Origin: CAVSWT01 sp963782985
GTDB taxonomy: Bacteria > Bacteroidota > Ignavibacteria > Ignavibacteriales > Ignavibacteriaceae
DNA: 64,000 nt
Reading direction: 5' to 3'
NCBI GenBank assembly: GCA_963782985.1
Contig: CAWALU010000002.1
Location: 1 to 64,000 of the forward strand
A program made the position numbers and the translations under genes. The notes under the pieces are model-generated. The model was not told where the DNA came from. It searched no databases and saw only the letters and a list, made by a program, of their open reading frames with translations. Positions 8,063 to 19,700 of the stretch are shown in pieces; position 1 is the stretch's first letter, and every line of letters begins with the position of its first letter.

Positions 8063-8581
8063 ATGAAAATTATAAAATTCACAATTCTTATTTCTGTTTT
8101 AGTTCTTTCTTTAATTTTAATCGGCTGCAGCAAAGAAACTGATAAAGGTTATTTTGATAAAGCATCCAATGATAAAAAAACTAATAATATGGCGGAGGCT
8201 GTAAATAACTATGAGACTCTGGTAAAAGAATATCCTAAAAGCGATCTCGCGCCGGAGGCTTTATATCAATTGGGACTTATCTATCAGAATAAATTAGTTA
8301 AAACATTATCTGAAAAAGAAAGCTTGCAAAAATCGGTTGAGACTTACAGAAGCGTTTATGAAAAATATCCGCAAAGCAAAAGGGCGCCGATGTCATTATT
8401 TATGTCGGGTTTTATTCTGGCTAATGATTTAAATAATTACGACAAAGCGACAGAAACATATAATTTATTCCTTCAAAAATATCCTAAGCATGAATTGGCA
8501 ACGTCGGCTAAAGAAGAATTAGAACACATGGGGCTTTCTCCCGAGCAGATTTTGGAAAAGAAAAAAACTATAGGAATTTAA
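8063..8581 (+). CDS. TPR-containing outer-membrane lipoprotein (BamD/YbgF-like)
   Basis: 172 aa. The signal peptide ends in a lipobox LIGC, with lipidated Cys at about residue 22. Tetratricopeptide-type helices follow: AEAVNNYETLVKEYPKSDLA with ALYQLGLIY, then ETYRSVYEKYPQSKRAP, then KATETYNLFLQKYPKHELA. This repeat pattern is that of BamD and of the YbgF/CpoB C-terminal domain. The protein is shorter than BamD (about 240 aa), so identity with BamD is unproven. Its stop codon overlaps the ATG of the DUF58 gene by one base, which indicates co-translation. Confidence 0.75.
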   Translation: MKIIKFTILISVLVLSLILIGCSKETDKGYFDKASNDKKTNNMAEAVNNYETLVKEYPKSDLAPEALYQLGLIYQNKLVKTLSEKESLQKSVETYRSVYEKYPQSKRAPMSLFMSGFILANDLNNYDKATETYNLFLQKYPKHELATSAKEELEHMGLSPEQILEKKKTIGI

Positions 8582-9489
8582 TGCCTTCCGGTAATGAGGA
8601 TTACAGAAAATATTTAACTCCCGCCTATGTTTCAAAATTAAATTCACTTGAATTAAAAGCAAGATTAGTCGTTGAAGGTTTTATGGTAGGGCTTCACAAA
8701 AGCCCTTACCATGGCTTCAGCGTTGAGTTTACCGAGCATCGCCCTTATATGCAAGGCGATAATTTAAAGGATGTTGATTGGAAAGTTTTTGGAAAAACCA
8801 GCCGCTATTTTATTAAGCAGTATGAAGAAGAAACAAACCTAAAAAGTTATATCCTTTTAGATACCAGCAAATCAATGAGCTACGCCTCCGAAGGGAATAT
8901 TTCAAAATTGGAATATGCCACTATGCTGGTTGCGGGTTTAAGTTACTTAATGATTAAGCAGCAGGATGCAGTGGGTATCGCGCTTTATTCTGAAAAGATT
9001 GATAAATTTTTACCGCCAAAATCTTCGCGCGCCTACTTGCATCAATTGTTAAAAAGTCTTGCGGATATTAAGCCGTCAAATAAAACCAACACAGCGGCTT
9101 CTTTAAATTCAATAGCTGAAAAAATAAAACGGCGCGGACTTGTAATTATTGTCTCCGATTTATTTGATGAAGTAGATTCGGTGTTAAGCGCTTTAAAACA
9201 TTTTCGCTACAGCAATAATGAAGTTATAGTTTTTCAAATTCTTGATCCGGTTGAAAAAAGTTTTAACTTCGGCGGCGATGCGATTTTTAAAGATATGGAA
9301 AATGAGGACGAACTAACTACACAGCCGTATCAAATTCAAAAAGCTTATAGAGAAGCTATGAGTGAATTTATTCACAAAATAAAAAGCGAATGCTTAAACT
9401 CTAAAATAGATTATAATTTAATTGATACCTCGGAACCTTTTGATAAAGCATTAATTAATTACGTAAGAAAAAGAGGAAAGCTTTATTAA
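8581..9489 (+). CDS. DUF58 / VWA-like domain protein
   Basis: 302 aa. The DUF58 signature FTEHRPYMQGDNLKDVDWKVFGKTSR (here in two parts: FTEHRPYMQGD then DVDWKVFGKTSR, residues 50-75) is followed by a von Willebrand A-like fold. The metal site DTSKS (Asp94, Ser96, Ser98) and VIIVSDLFDE are both present. Such proteins usually work with MoxR-type AAA ATPases in envelope or stress functions. No MoxR gene is adjacent here; the coupled partner is the upstream TPR lipoprotein. There is no signal peptide, so it is cytoplasmic or membrane-associated. Confidence 0.85.
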   Translation: MPSGNEDYRKYLTPAYVSKLNSLELKARLVVEGFMVGLHKSPYHGFSVEFTEHRPYMQGDNLKDVDWKVFGKTSRYFIKQYEEETNLKSYILLDTSKSMSYASEGNISKLEYATMLVAGLSYLMIKQQDAVGIALYSEKIDKFLPPKSSRAYLHQLLKSLADIKPSNKTNTAASLNSIAEKIKRRGLVIIVSDLFDEVDSVLSALKHFRYSNNEVIVFQILDPVEKSFNFGGDAIFKDMENEDELTTQPYQIQKAYREAMSEFIHKIKSECLNSKIDYNLIDTSEPFDKALINYVRKRGKLY

Positions 9490-9957
9490 GCCTGCCTGCG
9501 CTAAAGTTTCGGCAGGTAGTCAACCTGCTTACGCTGCCGTTTCGAGAGTGTTGCGTAAATGCTCCAAATGTCATTTCGATCCCATCGGGAGAGAAATCTT
9601 TTTCTCAATAATTTAATAGAGTTCTCATTCGAATTCGCCGCGGCGAATCGTTCGAAATAACAATAGCGAATTCTGCAATACTCTATTTTCGGCAGGCAGG
9701 TTTTTGCAGGCGTTATCTTAAATGATAAAAAGTTTCCTACTGAATGACAATTTTTCTATGGGTTATTCTTTTGAAAAATAAAAGCAACGCTTTTAGTCGG
9801 AAACTAGCGATAACAAATCTTACCTGTTCAACTCTTTCAGCACGTGGAATTTCAAAGAAAACAATTTAGCCCAATAGGGCAGGCTTTTGACAATTAAGCA
9901 ATTTGTCCTGCGCTCCAATTCTCCAATATTCCATTACTCCAATTCCCCAACATTCCA
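9490..9957. repeat. Intergenic repeat cluster
   Basis: About 470 bp without a gene. It opens with a hairpin CCTGCC (9491-9496) / GGCAGG (9511-9516) directly after the DUF58 stop, which may also end transcription. The CGGCAGGCAGG motif recurs near 9690. A GAGAGTGTTGCGTAAAT / GCGAATTCTGCAATACTCT pair (about 9545 and 9665) forms an imperfect inverted repeat around a CGCCGCGGCG palindrome. Near 9915-9963 are degenerate tandem copies of CCAATATTCCATTACT. This is extragenic repeat material; no function is visible. Confidence 0.5.
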
Positions 9958-11316
9958 TCACTCCGTCATTAGGTTTTTAATTTCGTCAAAATATTTTTGC
10001 GAGAGTTCTTCCGCTTTAGCTTTATCTTTTGCTTCAACAATGCTTCTGATAATTGGTTCGGTATTCGATTTTCTAAAATGAACCCAATGGTCGGTAAAAT
10101 CAATTCTTAATCCATCGTTGGTATTTATCTTTTCATTTTTAAATTTTGAAATTAATGATTCTACAATTTTATCGGGATTATTTTTGCCCAAATCAATTTT
10201 CTTTTTTGCAATGAAATATTGAGGAAGAGAATCCTTTAATTCTGAAATTGTGCCTTCAAATTCAAGCAAATGCTGAAGCGTTAAAGCGATCCCGACAAGC
10301 GCGTCTCTGCCGTAGTGTAAAGCGGGATAAATAACTCCGCCGCTGCCTTCTCCGCCGATTACTGAGTCAACTTCTTTCATCTTTAAAACAACATTTGCTT
10401 CTCCAACCGGGGAACGAAAAACTTTACAGCCAAACTCATCGGCAACATCTTCAACTGCGCGGGTGGTGGAAAGATTAACTACAACATTTCCCTTCTTTTT
10501 GGAGAGAACAAATTTTACGCAGCTTGTAATTGTATTTTCTTCGCCGAAAGGTTCGCCTTTATCTGTAATCAATACTAATCTGTCAACGTCAGGATCAACG
10601 ACCACGCACAAATCAACGTTTGATTCTTTTACCATGTTCATTGTTTCTTTTAAATTTTCAGGGAGAGGTTCAGGCAAGCGGGGGAAGATTCCGGTTTTGT
10701 CGCAATTTAATTCTATAACTTCGCATCCGAATTCTTTTAGTAAATCGGGGATAACATAGGAACCGGCGCCATTTACGCAATCAACTAAAACTTTAAATTT
10801 GCGAGCTTTAATTTTTTCTTTATCAATAAATTCTAAATTAAGAACGTCGGCAACGTGTTTCTTTAAGCCTTCAATAAATAAAGTTTTATTTCCAAGCTTA
10901 TCCCATGAAGAATAATTATTTTCACTTTCATCCAGCAAAGCCAGCATTTCTTTATTTTGATCGGGAGTCATAAACTGTCCCGTGCTATTTAGCAGTTTTA
11001 GCGCATTCCATTCATTTGGATTATGACTTGCGGAAATGGCAATTCCGCCGGCAGCTTTTAGATTTTTAACAGTGTACTGAACAGTGGGTGTTGGGCAAAT
11101 TCCAATATCTACTACATCTAAACCTTTGGCGAGCAAAGTTCCCGTTACAATTGATTGAACCATTTCGCCGGAAATTCTTGCATCACGACCAATTACAATT
11201 TTCCCGCTTCCTATAAAATCAGCATAAGCAGAAGTATATTTTACTAGCGTCTGCGGTTCAAGCCCATCGCCAACAATTCCTCTAATTCCCGAGACACTTA
11301 CCATCAAAGTAGGCAT
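9958..11316 (-). CDS. glmM: Phosphoglucosamine mutase / phosphomannomutase family
   Basis: 452 aa, the full length of the alpha-D-phosphohexomutase family. All four active-site loops are present: phosphoserine loop SASHNP (Ser97), metal-binding DPDVDR (about 240), sugar-binding GEGSGG (about 320), and the C-terminal phosphate-binding loop RKSNTEPIIR. The likely reaction is glucosamine-6-phosphate to glucosamine-1-phosphate for peptidoglycan precursors, with phosphomannomutase or phosphoglucomutase as alternatives that cannot be separated by eye. It is monocistronic, facing away from the secretion locus. Confidence 0.8.
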   Translation of the reverse strand: MPTLMVSVSGIRGIVGDGLEPQTLVKYTSAYADFIGSGKIVIGRDARISGEMVQSIVTGTLLAKGLDVVDIGICPTPTVQYTVKNLKAAGGIAISASHNPNEWNALKLLNSTGQFMTPDQNKEMLALLDESENNYSSWDKLGNKTLFIEGLKKHVADVLNLEFIDKEKIKARKFKVLVDCVNGAGSYVIPDLLKEFGCEVIELNCDKTGIFPRLPEPLPENLKETMNMVKESNVDLCVVVDPDVDRLVLITDKGEPFGEENTITSCVKFVLSKKKGNVVVNLSTTRAVEDVADEFGCKVFRSPVGEANVVLKMKEVDSVIGGEGSGGVIYPALHYGRDALVGIALTLQHLLEFEGTISELKDSLPQYFIAKKKIDLGKNNPDKIVESLISKFKNEKINTNDGLRIDFTDHWVHFRKSNTEPIIRSIVEAKDKAKAEELSQKYFDEIKNLMTE

Positions 11317-11533
11317 TAAAATCCTCCAGGTTTTTATAAGTTTTTTAAATTGAAATTGAAATTAGAAGATAAGGATAAGATTTTATTTATAAAATTTTAA
11401 GAACATTAAACGAAGAAAAATGAAGTTGAGTAAATATATTCGTGTTTGCTTCAAATTTTTAATAAATAATAGCGTATTAATTCTTTTTTTAATGAAGTTT
11501 TAATATAAATTTTCTACAAAAAACTAAACTTAA

Positions 11534-11563
11534 TTGACATACATAGAAGTGTATAGCTATATT
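11534..11563 (+). promoter_or_regulatory. Candidate promoter (TTGACA-18-TATATT)
   Basis: TTGACA at 11534-11539 and TATATT at 11558-11563, spacing 18 bp. It fits the general sigma-70 pattern but is weak evidence in AT-rich DNA. Confidence 0.25.
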
Positions 11564-11691
11564 CATGCTGTAATTTTTAGAAGTTAAGTCTTCAAACACA
11601 TTTCATTTCAAAATAAAAAAACTTTTTAGAATTTTAACACTAGTTATTATGTTATTGTTATCAAAGTCATTAAAACAGAAATCATATTAGC

Positions 11692-11720
11692 TTGACATTA
11701 TTTACTAATAATATAATATT
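11692..11720 (+). promoter_or_regulatory. Candidate promoter (TTGACA with AT-rich -10)
   Basis: TTGACA at 11692-11697. At 17 bp the -10 would be AATATT (11715-11720); a better TATAAT (11712-11717) lies at only 14 bp. It sits about 50 bp before the start codon of the secreted protein. Confidence 0.3.
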
Positions 11721-11771
11721 TATAAAAATTTTATTTAATTAATTATTCACTAAAAAAATACGAGGAGTATA

Positions 11772-13693
11772 ATGCAAAAATTACTTACAGTTTTAGCAGC
11801 ATTTGTTTTACTTTTTTCGGTTTCAAAAGCACAAGACCCAATAAATGCTGTAAGTACTGCAACATTTAATGCGTATTCCGGTACAGCTGCAGACAGCACA
11901 GTTCCTTATTATAAAGATCTCGGTGTTAGAAGAGTTATTGTTGCCGATGCAAATGGAGACGGTACGCAAGAAATTATTGCTACTGATTATTCAAATGGGG
12001 GCAGAGTTCATGTAATGAAATTAAACGGCGATAAATTGGAAATAATTTGGTCATCACCACTTTCTCCCACTTCAAGCGGTTCAACTCCAAGGTTCCCGCA
12101 GGTAGGCGATTGCGATGGGGATGGTAATCCTGAAATTATTTTTGAGCAAAATGGCGAAGCAAGAATAGTTTTTTATGAATGGGATGGAACTTCATGGGGA
12201 ACTGAACCAGCATTTGAAATTACTGATGATATGATTGTAGCTGCTGGGGCAGTGCCTCCCGCATCCGGACAAACTATAAGACTTAATAGAGAAGTTTTAA
12301 CCGTTAAAGATTTAGACGGCGATGGAAGATCTGAAATTATTCCTCACACTTACGGCAACAGTAGCAGAGACGTATATATAATTGGAGTTGAAAATACTTT
12401 TCCCGGATTTGCAACTATTAATATTGAAGGCGGAAATCCTAATCAAACTCAAAATGGATATGATTGGGCTACAGGATCTTATTGGAGCTCTACGCCTGCG
12501 GACATCGACGGAGATGGGAAATATGAAATTATAAATCATCACTGGGATAATTTTGGTATGTGGAATATTGATGTTAACGGTCCTGATTCCTATACATATC
12601 CTGACACTAACAAAGCCGGCGTCTATCATAGATACGCTCCTAATGACGGCAACTCTTATTTTGGATTAGCAGCTGTTGATGTTAACGGCGACGGAAGAGA
12701 TGAAATTGCCGGAACAATGTACAGTAACAATTTTGATATGTGCTTATTCAGCTTTTCGCAGAGAGCGATACAGGAGTATATTTATGGAAAGATGATTCCG
12801 CGTCTGTTGCAAATAGATTTGCAAGAATTGCTAAGAAAGAAGATTTGGCTGCGCTTGGCGGAAAAACAAACGCAGAATTCTGGCCTTGCGTAAAAGGCGA
12901 TTTAAATAAAGACGGTATGGATGAAATTTACACCGGCGGCGGCAGAGGATTAAATCTTATCGCAACCCAGTACAATGGTTCGGGTAGTCTATTGGATCCC
13001 GCAAATTATACATCAAACCTAGTTTATAACGGCGAAGGCGGAGATGTATTTGCAACTATAGAAGTTTATAATGGAAGAGTTGATACAGTAATTAATGGAA
13101 CGGATACTTCTTTTGTTCTTAACACCGGCGTAATCGATTCGGTATTTAAAGAAACTCCTTTTACATCTTATATTTTTGCCGACAGCGTGGATTTAGATAA
13201 TGACGGAAATATGGAAGTTGTTTTATCGGAACAGAGCGTTTATGATTCAACAACTGTTATTGTTTACAACTGGGCTGATTCAACAAAATCTTGGGAACGC
13301 GATAACGACGCTGAACATAAAATATTAAATACTTATCGTAAAACTGTTCGAGTACTTGAGTACACAGGTCCAAACGGATTGAGAGATAAAGGTTATTCAC
13401 TTATTTCTCCCGACGATTACAAGCTTGAACAAAATTATCCTAATCCATTTAATCCCAGCACGGAAATTAAATTTAGCTTGCCTCTAAACAAACAAGTATC
13501 ATTAAAAGTTTATGATATGCTGGGGAAAGAAGTTGCAACTCTGGTTAATAATGAATTGTATCAAAAGGGCGTACATCAAGTTACCTGGAATGGTACAAAT
13601 AATTATGGACAGAAAGTTGCCAGCGGTCATTATATAGCGCGATTAGTTTTTGGAAATTTTTCTAAATCAATTAAAATGACCTTACTTAAATAA
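11772..13693 (+). pseudogene. FG-GAP/VCBS-repeat secreted protein with T9SS sorting domain, one frameshift
   Basis: The combined product would be about 640 aa. A signal peptide (LLTVLAAFVLLFSVSKA) is followed by FG-GAP-type calcium-binding repeats such as DANGDGTQEI, DCDGDGNPEI, DLDGDGRSEI, DIDGDGKYEI and DVNGDGRDEI. The C-terminal 90 residues are a type A T9SS sorting domain (QNYPNPFNPSTEIKFSLP ... IKMTLLK). The frame breaks near 12750: the first frame (11772-12893) loses homology at SFSQRAIQ, while the second resumes with LFAESDTGVYLWKDD. One base appears to be missing. No slippery heptamer was seen, so programmed frameshifting is unlikely. The product would be exported by the type IX system to the cell surface. 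Confidence 0.8.
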
Positions 13694-13705
13694 GCAATTA
13701 ATTTT

Positions 13706-13749
13706 CAGCCATCCTATAAAGCAAAATATGGGATGGCTGATTTTTTTTT
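13706..13749 (+). terminator. Rho-independent terminator
   Basis: Perfect 9-bp stem CAGCCATCC (13706-13714) / GGATGGCTG (13731-13739) followed by a run of nine T (13741-13749). It lies 12 bp after the stop of the secreted FG-GAP gene. Confidence 0.85.
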
Positions 13750-13845
13750 ATCTAACCTATCAAAAACTACTTCTGATATTTTAAAATGAATAGATCTTAT
13801 TTTGGATTATTCAATGAATCTCTTTAAAACTTTTACGAGGCTCTA

Positions 13846-16695
13846 ATGCGATTAAGTCTTACGTTAATAAATTACGTCTTACTAAGTTTTATAATAACGG
13901 CGGTTTCCTTCTCGCAATCAACCGGAAAAATATTAGGCAGAGTAACAGACGCCTCCACTGACGAGGGAATACCTTTTGCAAATGTTTTGGTTGAAGAAAC
14001 TACTCTCGGCGCCGCATCTGATATTGACGGCAATTTTGTAATATTAAATATTCCGCCCGGCGTTTTTAGGGTTACGGCTTCGTACGTTGGATACCAAAAG
14101 CTTACAATTGAGAATGTTAGAGTTAATGTCGGCTTTACTACTAATCTCGAATTCAAATTAAACCCCGGCGAAATATCTTTAGCGGCGGTTGTGGTTCAAG
14201 GCGAAAGAAATCCTTTGATAAGACAGGATTTAACGAATCCCACTGTAGCAATAAATTCCGAGTCAATTGAATCGCTTCCGGTTGATAATATTACAGATGT
14301 AATTAAACTGCAAGCCGGCGTAGTAACCGCTGACGACGGAAGCATTCACGTTAGAGGCGGCTACGGAAATGAAATTGCTTTTACTTTAAATGGCTTATCA
14401 TTAAACGATCCTTTCGGAAACAGCAGAGCGGTTGGAATTGCATCCAATGCGGTGCAGGAAGCATCAGTATCAACCGGAACATTCAGCGCGGAATTTGGAA
14501 ATGCGTTAAGCGGCGTTGTAAACTATGTTACCAAAGAGGGGAGCGATAAGTATTCCTTCAGCCTTCGCGCTTACGGCGGCGATTATATAACTAATAGAGA
14601 TAATCTTTTTAATAATATTGAAAAAATTGACGCGCTTAACCGCGGAAGAATTGAATCAACGCTTGGCGGCGCAATTCCTTTTTCTTCTTCAACAAGATTT
14701 TTTATATCGGGAATTTATGAAGATTTTAAAGGAAGCTATTACGGCACGCGTCTGTATAACACAACAGATTCATATTTAACCCCCGATAATTTTAGAGCAT
14801 CGGATCAAAGAAATGGCGATGCAACCGGGGCATATTATTTTAATCCTTTTAATCCGGGAACCAATGGTTTGCCTACAGGCGATGAGAAGTCCGTAGCTTT
14901 GAATCCAAATAATTCGATAAATCTTCAGGGAAATATCAGCCATCAATTCGGCTCATTAATAAAATTAAAGTATGAAGTTGTTTACGATAAAGGCAAGTGG
15001 AGAGATTTTGATAGAAACTATTTTTTTAATCCCGACGGAAACGGCTGGGAATTCAGCAAAGGAATTGTGCATACTTTGGATTTAACCCATACCGTTAGCG
15101 AAAAAACTTTTTATACAATTAAAGCTTCGTATTCCTTTCACAAAGGAGAGCATTATCTTTATGAAGACCCGAACGATCCCCGCTACCTTCCTACTTTTTA
15201 TCGAAAAACTTTTGGCAACACTTTATACTACACCGGCGGAACAGACAACTACAGGGTAGTAAGAACTACAGATACTTACGGAATTAAAGGAGATATGGTC
15301 TCTCAAATGTTTGACGTGCATGAAGTGAAAGCCGGCTTTGAATTAAGAAAGCATAGGATAAGAAGACTTGGAGAGACAAACGAATTTTATAAATTAAAAA
15401 ATATTAACGGCTCTCAATCTATTACGCCTTTAACTATAAATGATGTTTTATACGACTCCGCTTATACACAATTATTTTTAACAACAATTGATCCTTCATC
15501 TTATGTAAAAGAACCGATACAGGGCGCGGCATATTTACAAGATAAAGTTGAGCTTGCTAAAACTTTAATTTTAAATGCCGGTATTAGGTATGAGTACTTT
15601 GACGCGAATTCATTTTACAATTCTAACATCTCACAAAATATAACTGATTCGTTATCAGGTTTTATGAATGCTTATCTTAAAAAAGCAGAGATTAAGCACA
15701 TGATTTCTCCTCGTTTCAGCGTGTCATATCCTATTACCGATAGAGGCGTGATTCGATTCTCTTACGGACATTTTTATCAAATCGGCTCATTAGAAAGTTT
15801 ATATGCAAATGATTTACGATGGGTTGCAAATATTTCCACCATTCCCACTTTCGGAAATCCAAATGTAGAACCGCAAAGATCAATTCAATATGAAATTGGA
15901 TTGCAGCAGCAGCTTACCGATGATTTTAAATTTGATTTAACAGGCTATTATAAAGACGTGCGGGATTATATTTTTACGCAATCTGTCTATACAAAAGAAG
16001 CGCGGCAATATAGAATCCTTACAAATCTTGCGTACTCAAATGTTAGAGGAGTTACATTATCGTTTTTAAAAAGACGTTCGGCGGATGGAATATTTTCGGC
16101 AACTTTAGATTATACTTTTCAAATTGCTGAAGGAAATAGAACTGAGCCGCAGGAAGATTTATTTTTTAGCGAAGCTTCAGGTAAGCAAACTGAAACTTAT
16201 TTAGTGCCTTTAAGTTTTGATCGTTCACACCTTATAAACGGAACTGTAATATTGACTGAACCTCGCTCCTGGACAGTGGGCATAATTTATAATGTTCAGG
16301 CTGGAACGCCCTATACGCCAAGTCTTCCGCCGTCGCTTTCCACAATTACTTATATTCAAAATTCATCCACAAAAAATATTCAGTGGAATGTTGATTTGAA
16401 AATTGAAAAATATTTTACTCTCGGTCCAATTGATTATTCTGTTTTCATTCACGTCAATAATTTATTTGATACGCAGAATGAAAGATCTGTTTACGCAAGT
16501 TCGGGACGAGCTCTTTCAAATGTTGAACAAGAATTAAATGCAAACCAGTTCAATGATATTCAACAGAGAATAGCCAGAGGCGACAAGGGTATGATTGATA
16601 AAAAGTATATTGACGGGTATTATTCGCTTAGACCAGAGAGATTAAATTTACCGAGGGAAATTAGGCTGGGATTTTCAATATTGTTTAACCAATAG
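13846..16695 (+). CDS. TonB-dependent outer-membrane receptor
   Basis: 949 aa. The signal peptide ends near residue 25 (SFSQS). A carboxypeptidase-regulatory-like domain (about 27-105; GRVTDASTDEGIPFANVLVE to GYQKLTIENVRV) precedes the plug (about 115-215, with IESLPVDNITDVIKLQAGV, HVRGGYGNEIAF and LNGLSLNDPF). A long beta-barrel follows, ending with aromatic-rich FSILFNQ. Such proteins import large substrates through the outer membrane with TonB energy, or in this lineage act with secreted partners. It is 18 bp upstream of a giant secreted protein gene and in the same operon as a PorV-like gene. The substrate is unknown. Confidence 0.9.
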   Translation: MRLSLTLINYVLLSFIITAVSFSQSTGKILGRVTDASTDEGIPFANVLVEETTLGAASDIDGNFVILNIPPGVFRVTASYVGYQKLTIENVRVNVGFTTNLEFKLNPGEISLAAVVVQGERNPLIRQDLTNPTVAINSESIESLPVDNITDVIKLQAGVVTADDGSIHVRGGYGNEIAFTLNGLSLNDPFGNSRAVGIASNAVQEASVSTGTFSAEFGNALSGVVNYVTKEGSDKYSFSLRAYGGDYITNRDNLFNNIEKIDALNRGRIESTLGGAIPFSSSTRFFISGIYEDFKGSYYGTRLYNTTDSYLTPDNFRASDQRNGDATGAYYFNPFNPGTNGLPTGDEKSVALNPNNSINLQGNISHQFGSLIKLKYEVVYDKGKWRDFDRNYFFNPDGNGWEFSKGIVHTLDLTHTVSEKTFYTIKASYSFHKGEHYLYEDPNDPRYLPTFYRKTFGNTLYYTGGTDNYRVVRTTDTYGIKGDMVSQMFDVHEVKAGFELRKHRIRRLGETNEFYKLKNINGSQSITPLTINDVLYDSAYTQLFLTTIDPSSYVKEPIQGAAYLQDKVELAKTLILNAGIRYEYFDANSFYNSNISQNITDSLSGFMNAYLKKAEIKHMISPRFSVSYPITDRGVIRFSYGHFYQIGSLESLYANDLRWVANISTIPTFGNPNVEPQRSIQYEIGLQQQLTDDFKFDLTGYYKDVRDYIFTQSVYTKEARQYRILTNLAYSNVRGVTLSFLKRRSADGIFSATLDYTFQIAEGNRTEPQEDLFFSEASGKQTETYLVPLSFDRSHLINGTVILTEPRSWTVGIIYNVQAGTPYTPSLPPSLSTITYIQNSSTKNIQWNVDLKIEKYFTLGPIDYSVFIHVNNLFDTQNERSVYASSGRALSNVEQELNANQFNDIQQRIARGDKGMIDKKYIDGYYSLRPERLNLPREIRLGFSILFNQ

Positions 16696-16713
16696 TTTTT
16701 AAGGATTTCGGAA

Positions 16714-19700
16714 ATGACAAACAATAAAATTCAATTTTTACTTTTTTTTATGCTGGTGCCGTTAATGTCAGTCTTTTTATCTGCACAGCAAAAAGATTCC
16801 GTCGATAAATATTATTATAGAAATTTAACTCCCGAAGAACAAATAGAAATCTTTGGTCCTATTGAAGGAGTTAAATTTAATAAAGTAACCGGCGAGAAAA
16901 GTGAAATAAAAGGAATTACAATTAAAGGAAATAAAATAACTACCATACTTTATAATTACGGGTCTGTATGTGCGCCTTCAGCATTATCGAATGTACAGGA
17001 TTTAGTTTGGGATGGATTAGGTTATGGATTTGAATTTGGAACACTTGCCGGCGCTGCAGTTACTGACGTAAACGGAGAGATTCTTCACATTGTAAGCGAT
17101 TCTCATGTTAGATCGACTGAAGGTGATTACGATGCTACAGCATCTCTAAAGTGGGGATGGCTTCCCAAAAGCGGCTATTCAGATCCTAATCAAAAAGAAA
17201 TTGCTTCCTTAAATGCTGCTGATAAAAATGGTGATGGAAAGCCTGACTCCTGGCCGGAAAGATGGTATTCTCCCGGAGCCGGAAAATACTTATGGCCCGC
17301 TTTTCTTGGCGACCAGGCTACCGCGCCAGACGAAGAAGTTTATTACGCAATTGACGATTACACGAATTATGAATTTATCGACCGCTACCAACCCTTTCCC
17401 AATAATCCTGGCAAAGCGGGTTTAGGGTTAGATGCCTTTGTAAGGATTCTGCAATTTAATAATCCTTTGGCGGAAGACATTATTTTTATGGTTTACCAAA
17501 CAACTAACGCCAGCGAAAAAGATTTAGACAGTGTTTACTTTGGTATGTTTGGCGATCCGCATGTAGGCGGTTCTTCTGATTATACAGACGATCGTTCTTA
17601 TTTTATTCCCCCGAGAGGTCCTCTTGCAGATCCTTTTGACCAACGCGCAAGAAGCATGGTTTATTCCTGGGATGCAGATTTCAAAGGCGCCGGCGGTAAA
17701 AAGCCCGGTTACTTCGGTTGGAAATTTCTTGAGTCGCCTTCATTCGATAATAATTCTATTGATGATGATGACGATGGAATTATGGATGAAAGTCCTTTTA
17801 ATGATAAAGGTACTTACATTGACGGAACTATTCTTCCTTTAACTACTGGCATCTTCAATTTAGAAAAATATACTAAAGTTTACGGTACGCCCAAGGCGCG
17901 ATGGTCGGGCGATGAAGACGGCGATTGGGATATTGAAAAAGGCGATATTGGAATAGACGGCATTGGACCGGATTCGCCAAATTATCCCGGACCAGATTAC
18001 GGCGAAGGAGACGGCGTTCCCAGTCAGGCTTATTATTTGGATATGAACAGCAATGGTCTTTATGATCCTGAAGAAGTTGGCACTTTAAGCGATGTGCAGC
18101 TTCCCGGTTACAAATGGGCTGGCTCCGAACCAAACTTTGGATATAGGGATATTTCCGAATCAGATTTATTAGGGTTGACAGGTTTTACCGCCGCTTCATT
18201 CGGCACGCCCAACTATCCAAAAGAAGATGAACTCGTTTGGAGTTGGTTTACAAAACCTGAAATTGACCCCGAACAATTACTGCTAAGAACGGAAGGCGAT
18301 AATGTTTTTTGTTTTTCTACAGGTCCTATGTCTTTAAAAAAGGGCGAGTCTCAAAGATTTTCAATGGCTATTTTAATGGGTGAAAATAGAGACGATCTGG
18401 TTTTAAATGCAATTACTTCGTTAAGAATTCTTGAAGCGGATTATAGATTCGCTCAGCCGCCCGCAAAGCCGATTGTTAATGCAGTTGCGGGTAATGGAAG
18501 AGTTACTCTTTATTGGGATGCCAGGTCTGAGGAATCTGTTGATCCTTTAAGCCAGGAAAAAGATTTTGAAGGATATAAAATTTATCGCAGCAGAGATTTT
18601 AATTTTTCTGATGTTTATACAATTACAGATGCAAATGGAATTCCTTTTCTTGGTCAGGCTTTGCAGGATCCAAATACAGGGAAGCGCGCTCAGTTCGATT
18701 TAATTAATGATTATGCCGGACTCGCAGCCAGAGAGTACGAAGGGCGCGGCGTAAAATATGATCTCGGAAGCAACACAGGCTTGCAGCACGAATATGTTGA
18801 TTCTACAGTGCAGAATGGAATTACATATTATTACGCTGTAGTTGCTTATGACCACGGCAGCGACGAATTGCCTCCGACAGAAACACAATCTGTTATTCAG
18901 CAGGATCCGCTAACGGCAGAGTTAATTTTTGATGTGAACACGCTTGCCGTTACTCCGGGACCTAACGCTATGGGAATTGTTGAACCTGTTGTTGGGTTAA
19001 ATAATGAGCCTACTTCCGTTAACTCTAATGCTACAGGAAAAATTATTATTAAGGCGCTTGATGATTTAGCGGTGCAAAATAAGCTTTATAAAATTTCTTT
19101 TGATGAAGAGAATAAGTACAGTATTCTAGATTCAACAGGAATTGAAACTTCATTTAAATCTAAAGACACAGTTTTGGTATCTCTCCCGGATAAAAATATT
19201 GAGATGGGAAGTATTGAGGTTTATAACCAATCCGGCAGTCTAATCGATCCCTCCCAGTATGTCGTCAATCTTGTTTCAGGTCAAATTGCAAGTAAGCAAA
19301 CCGGGGCGCTCCCAGCCGGAGAAATTTTTCAAATTAAATACCGCTACTACCCGGTTTACAAAAGCGCGCTGCTTAATAATGAAGATTCAAATCCTTCCTT
19401 TGATGGACTAAGAGTTTTAGTGCATAATGATTCTGTTCATTTCGACGCGGCAAATACAAGGTTTATTCATAACAGCGATGTTACGGTTAAAGACACAATC
19501 TTCTTCCCTAATCTTCTTGGACCTAGAAATAAACAAGTGAAGTTAGATAATGATTGGGAAATAAGATGGTTTGATACTGATACTTTGGCTAATGGCGGCT
19601 GGGTGCATTCTGACACCATAAAAACATTAGTGGGCAATTTTGCCGTGCCTTTTCAAATTTATAATATAACCGCTGATTCATCAGCTACTTTTGCTATTGA

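Larger units (their letters stand above)
11317..11771. other. Long AT-rich leader upstream of a secreted protein gene
   Basis: About 455 bp without a gene, between divergent glmM-like and FG-GAP genes. It holds the two candidate promoters listed separately. The ATG at 11772 is preceded by GAGGAG, a good ribosome binding site. Confidence 0.4.

Noticed and set aside
12740..12770. Programmed frameshifting in the FG-GAP secreted protein gene
   Set aside because: No slippery heptamer or downstream structure was seen; one-base loss is a simpler explanation, and similar shifts occur in many other genes.
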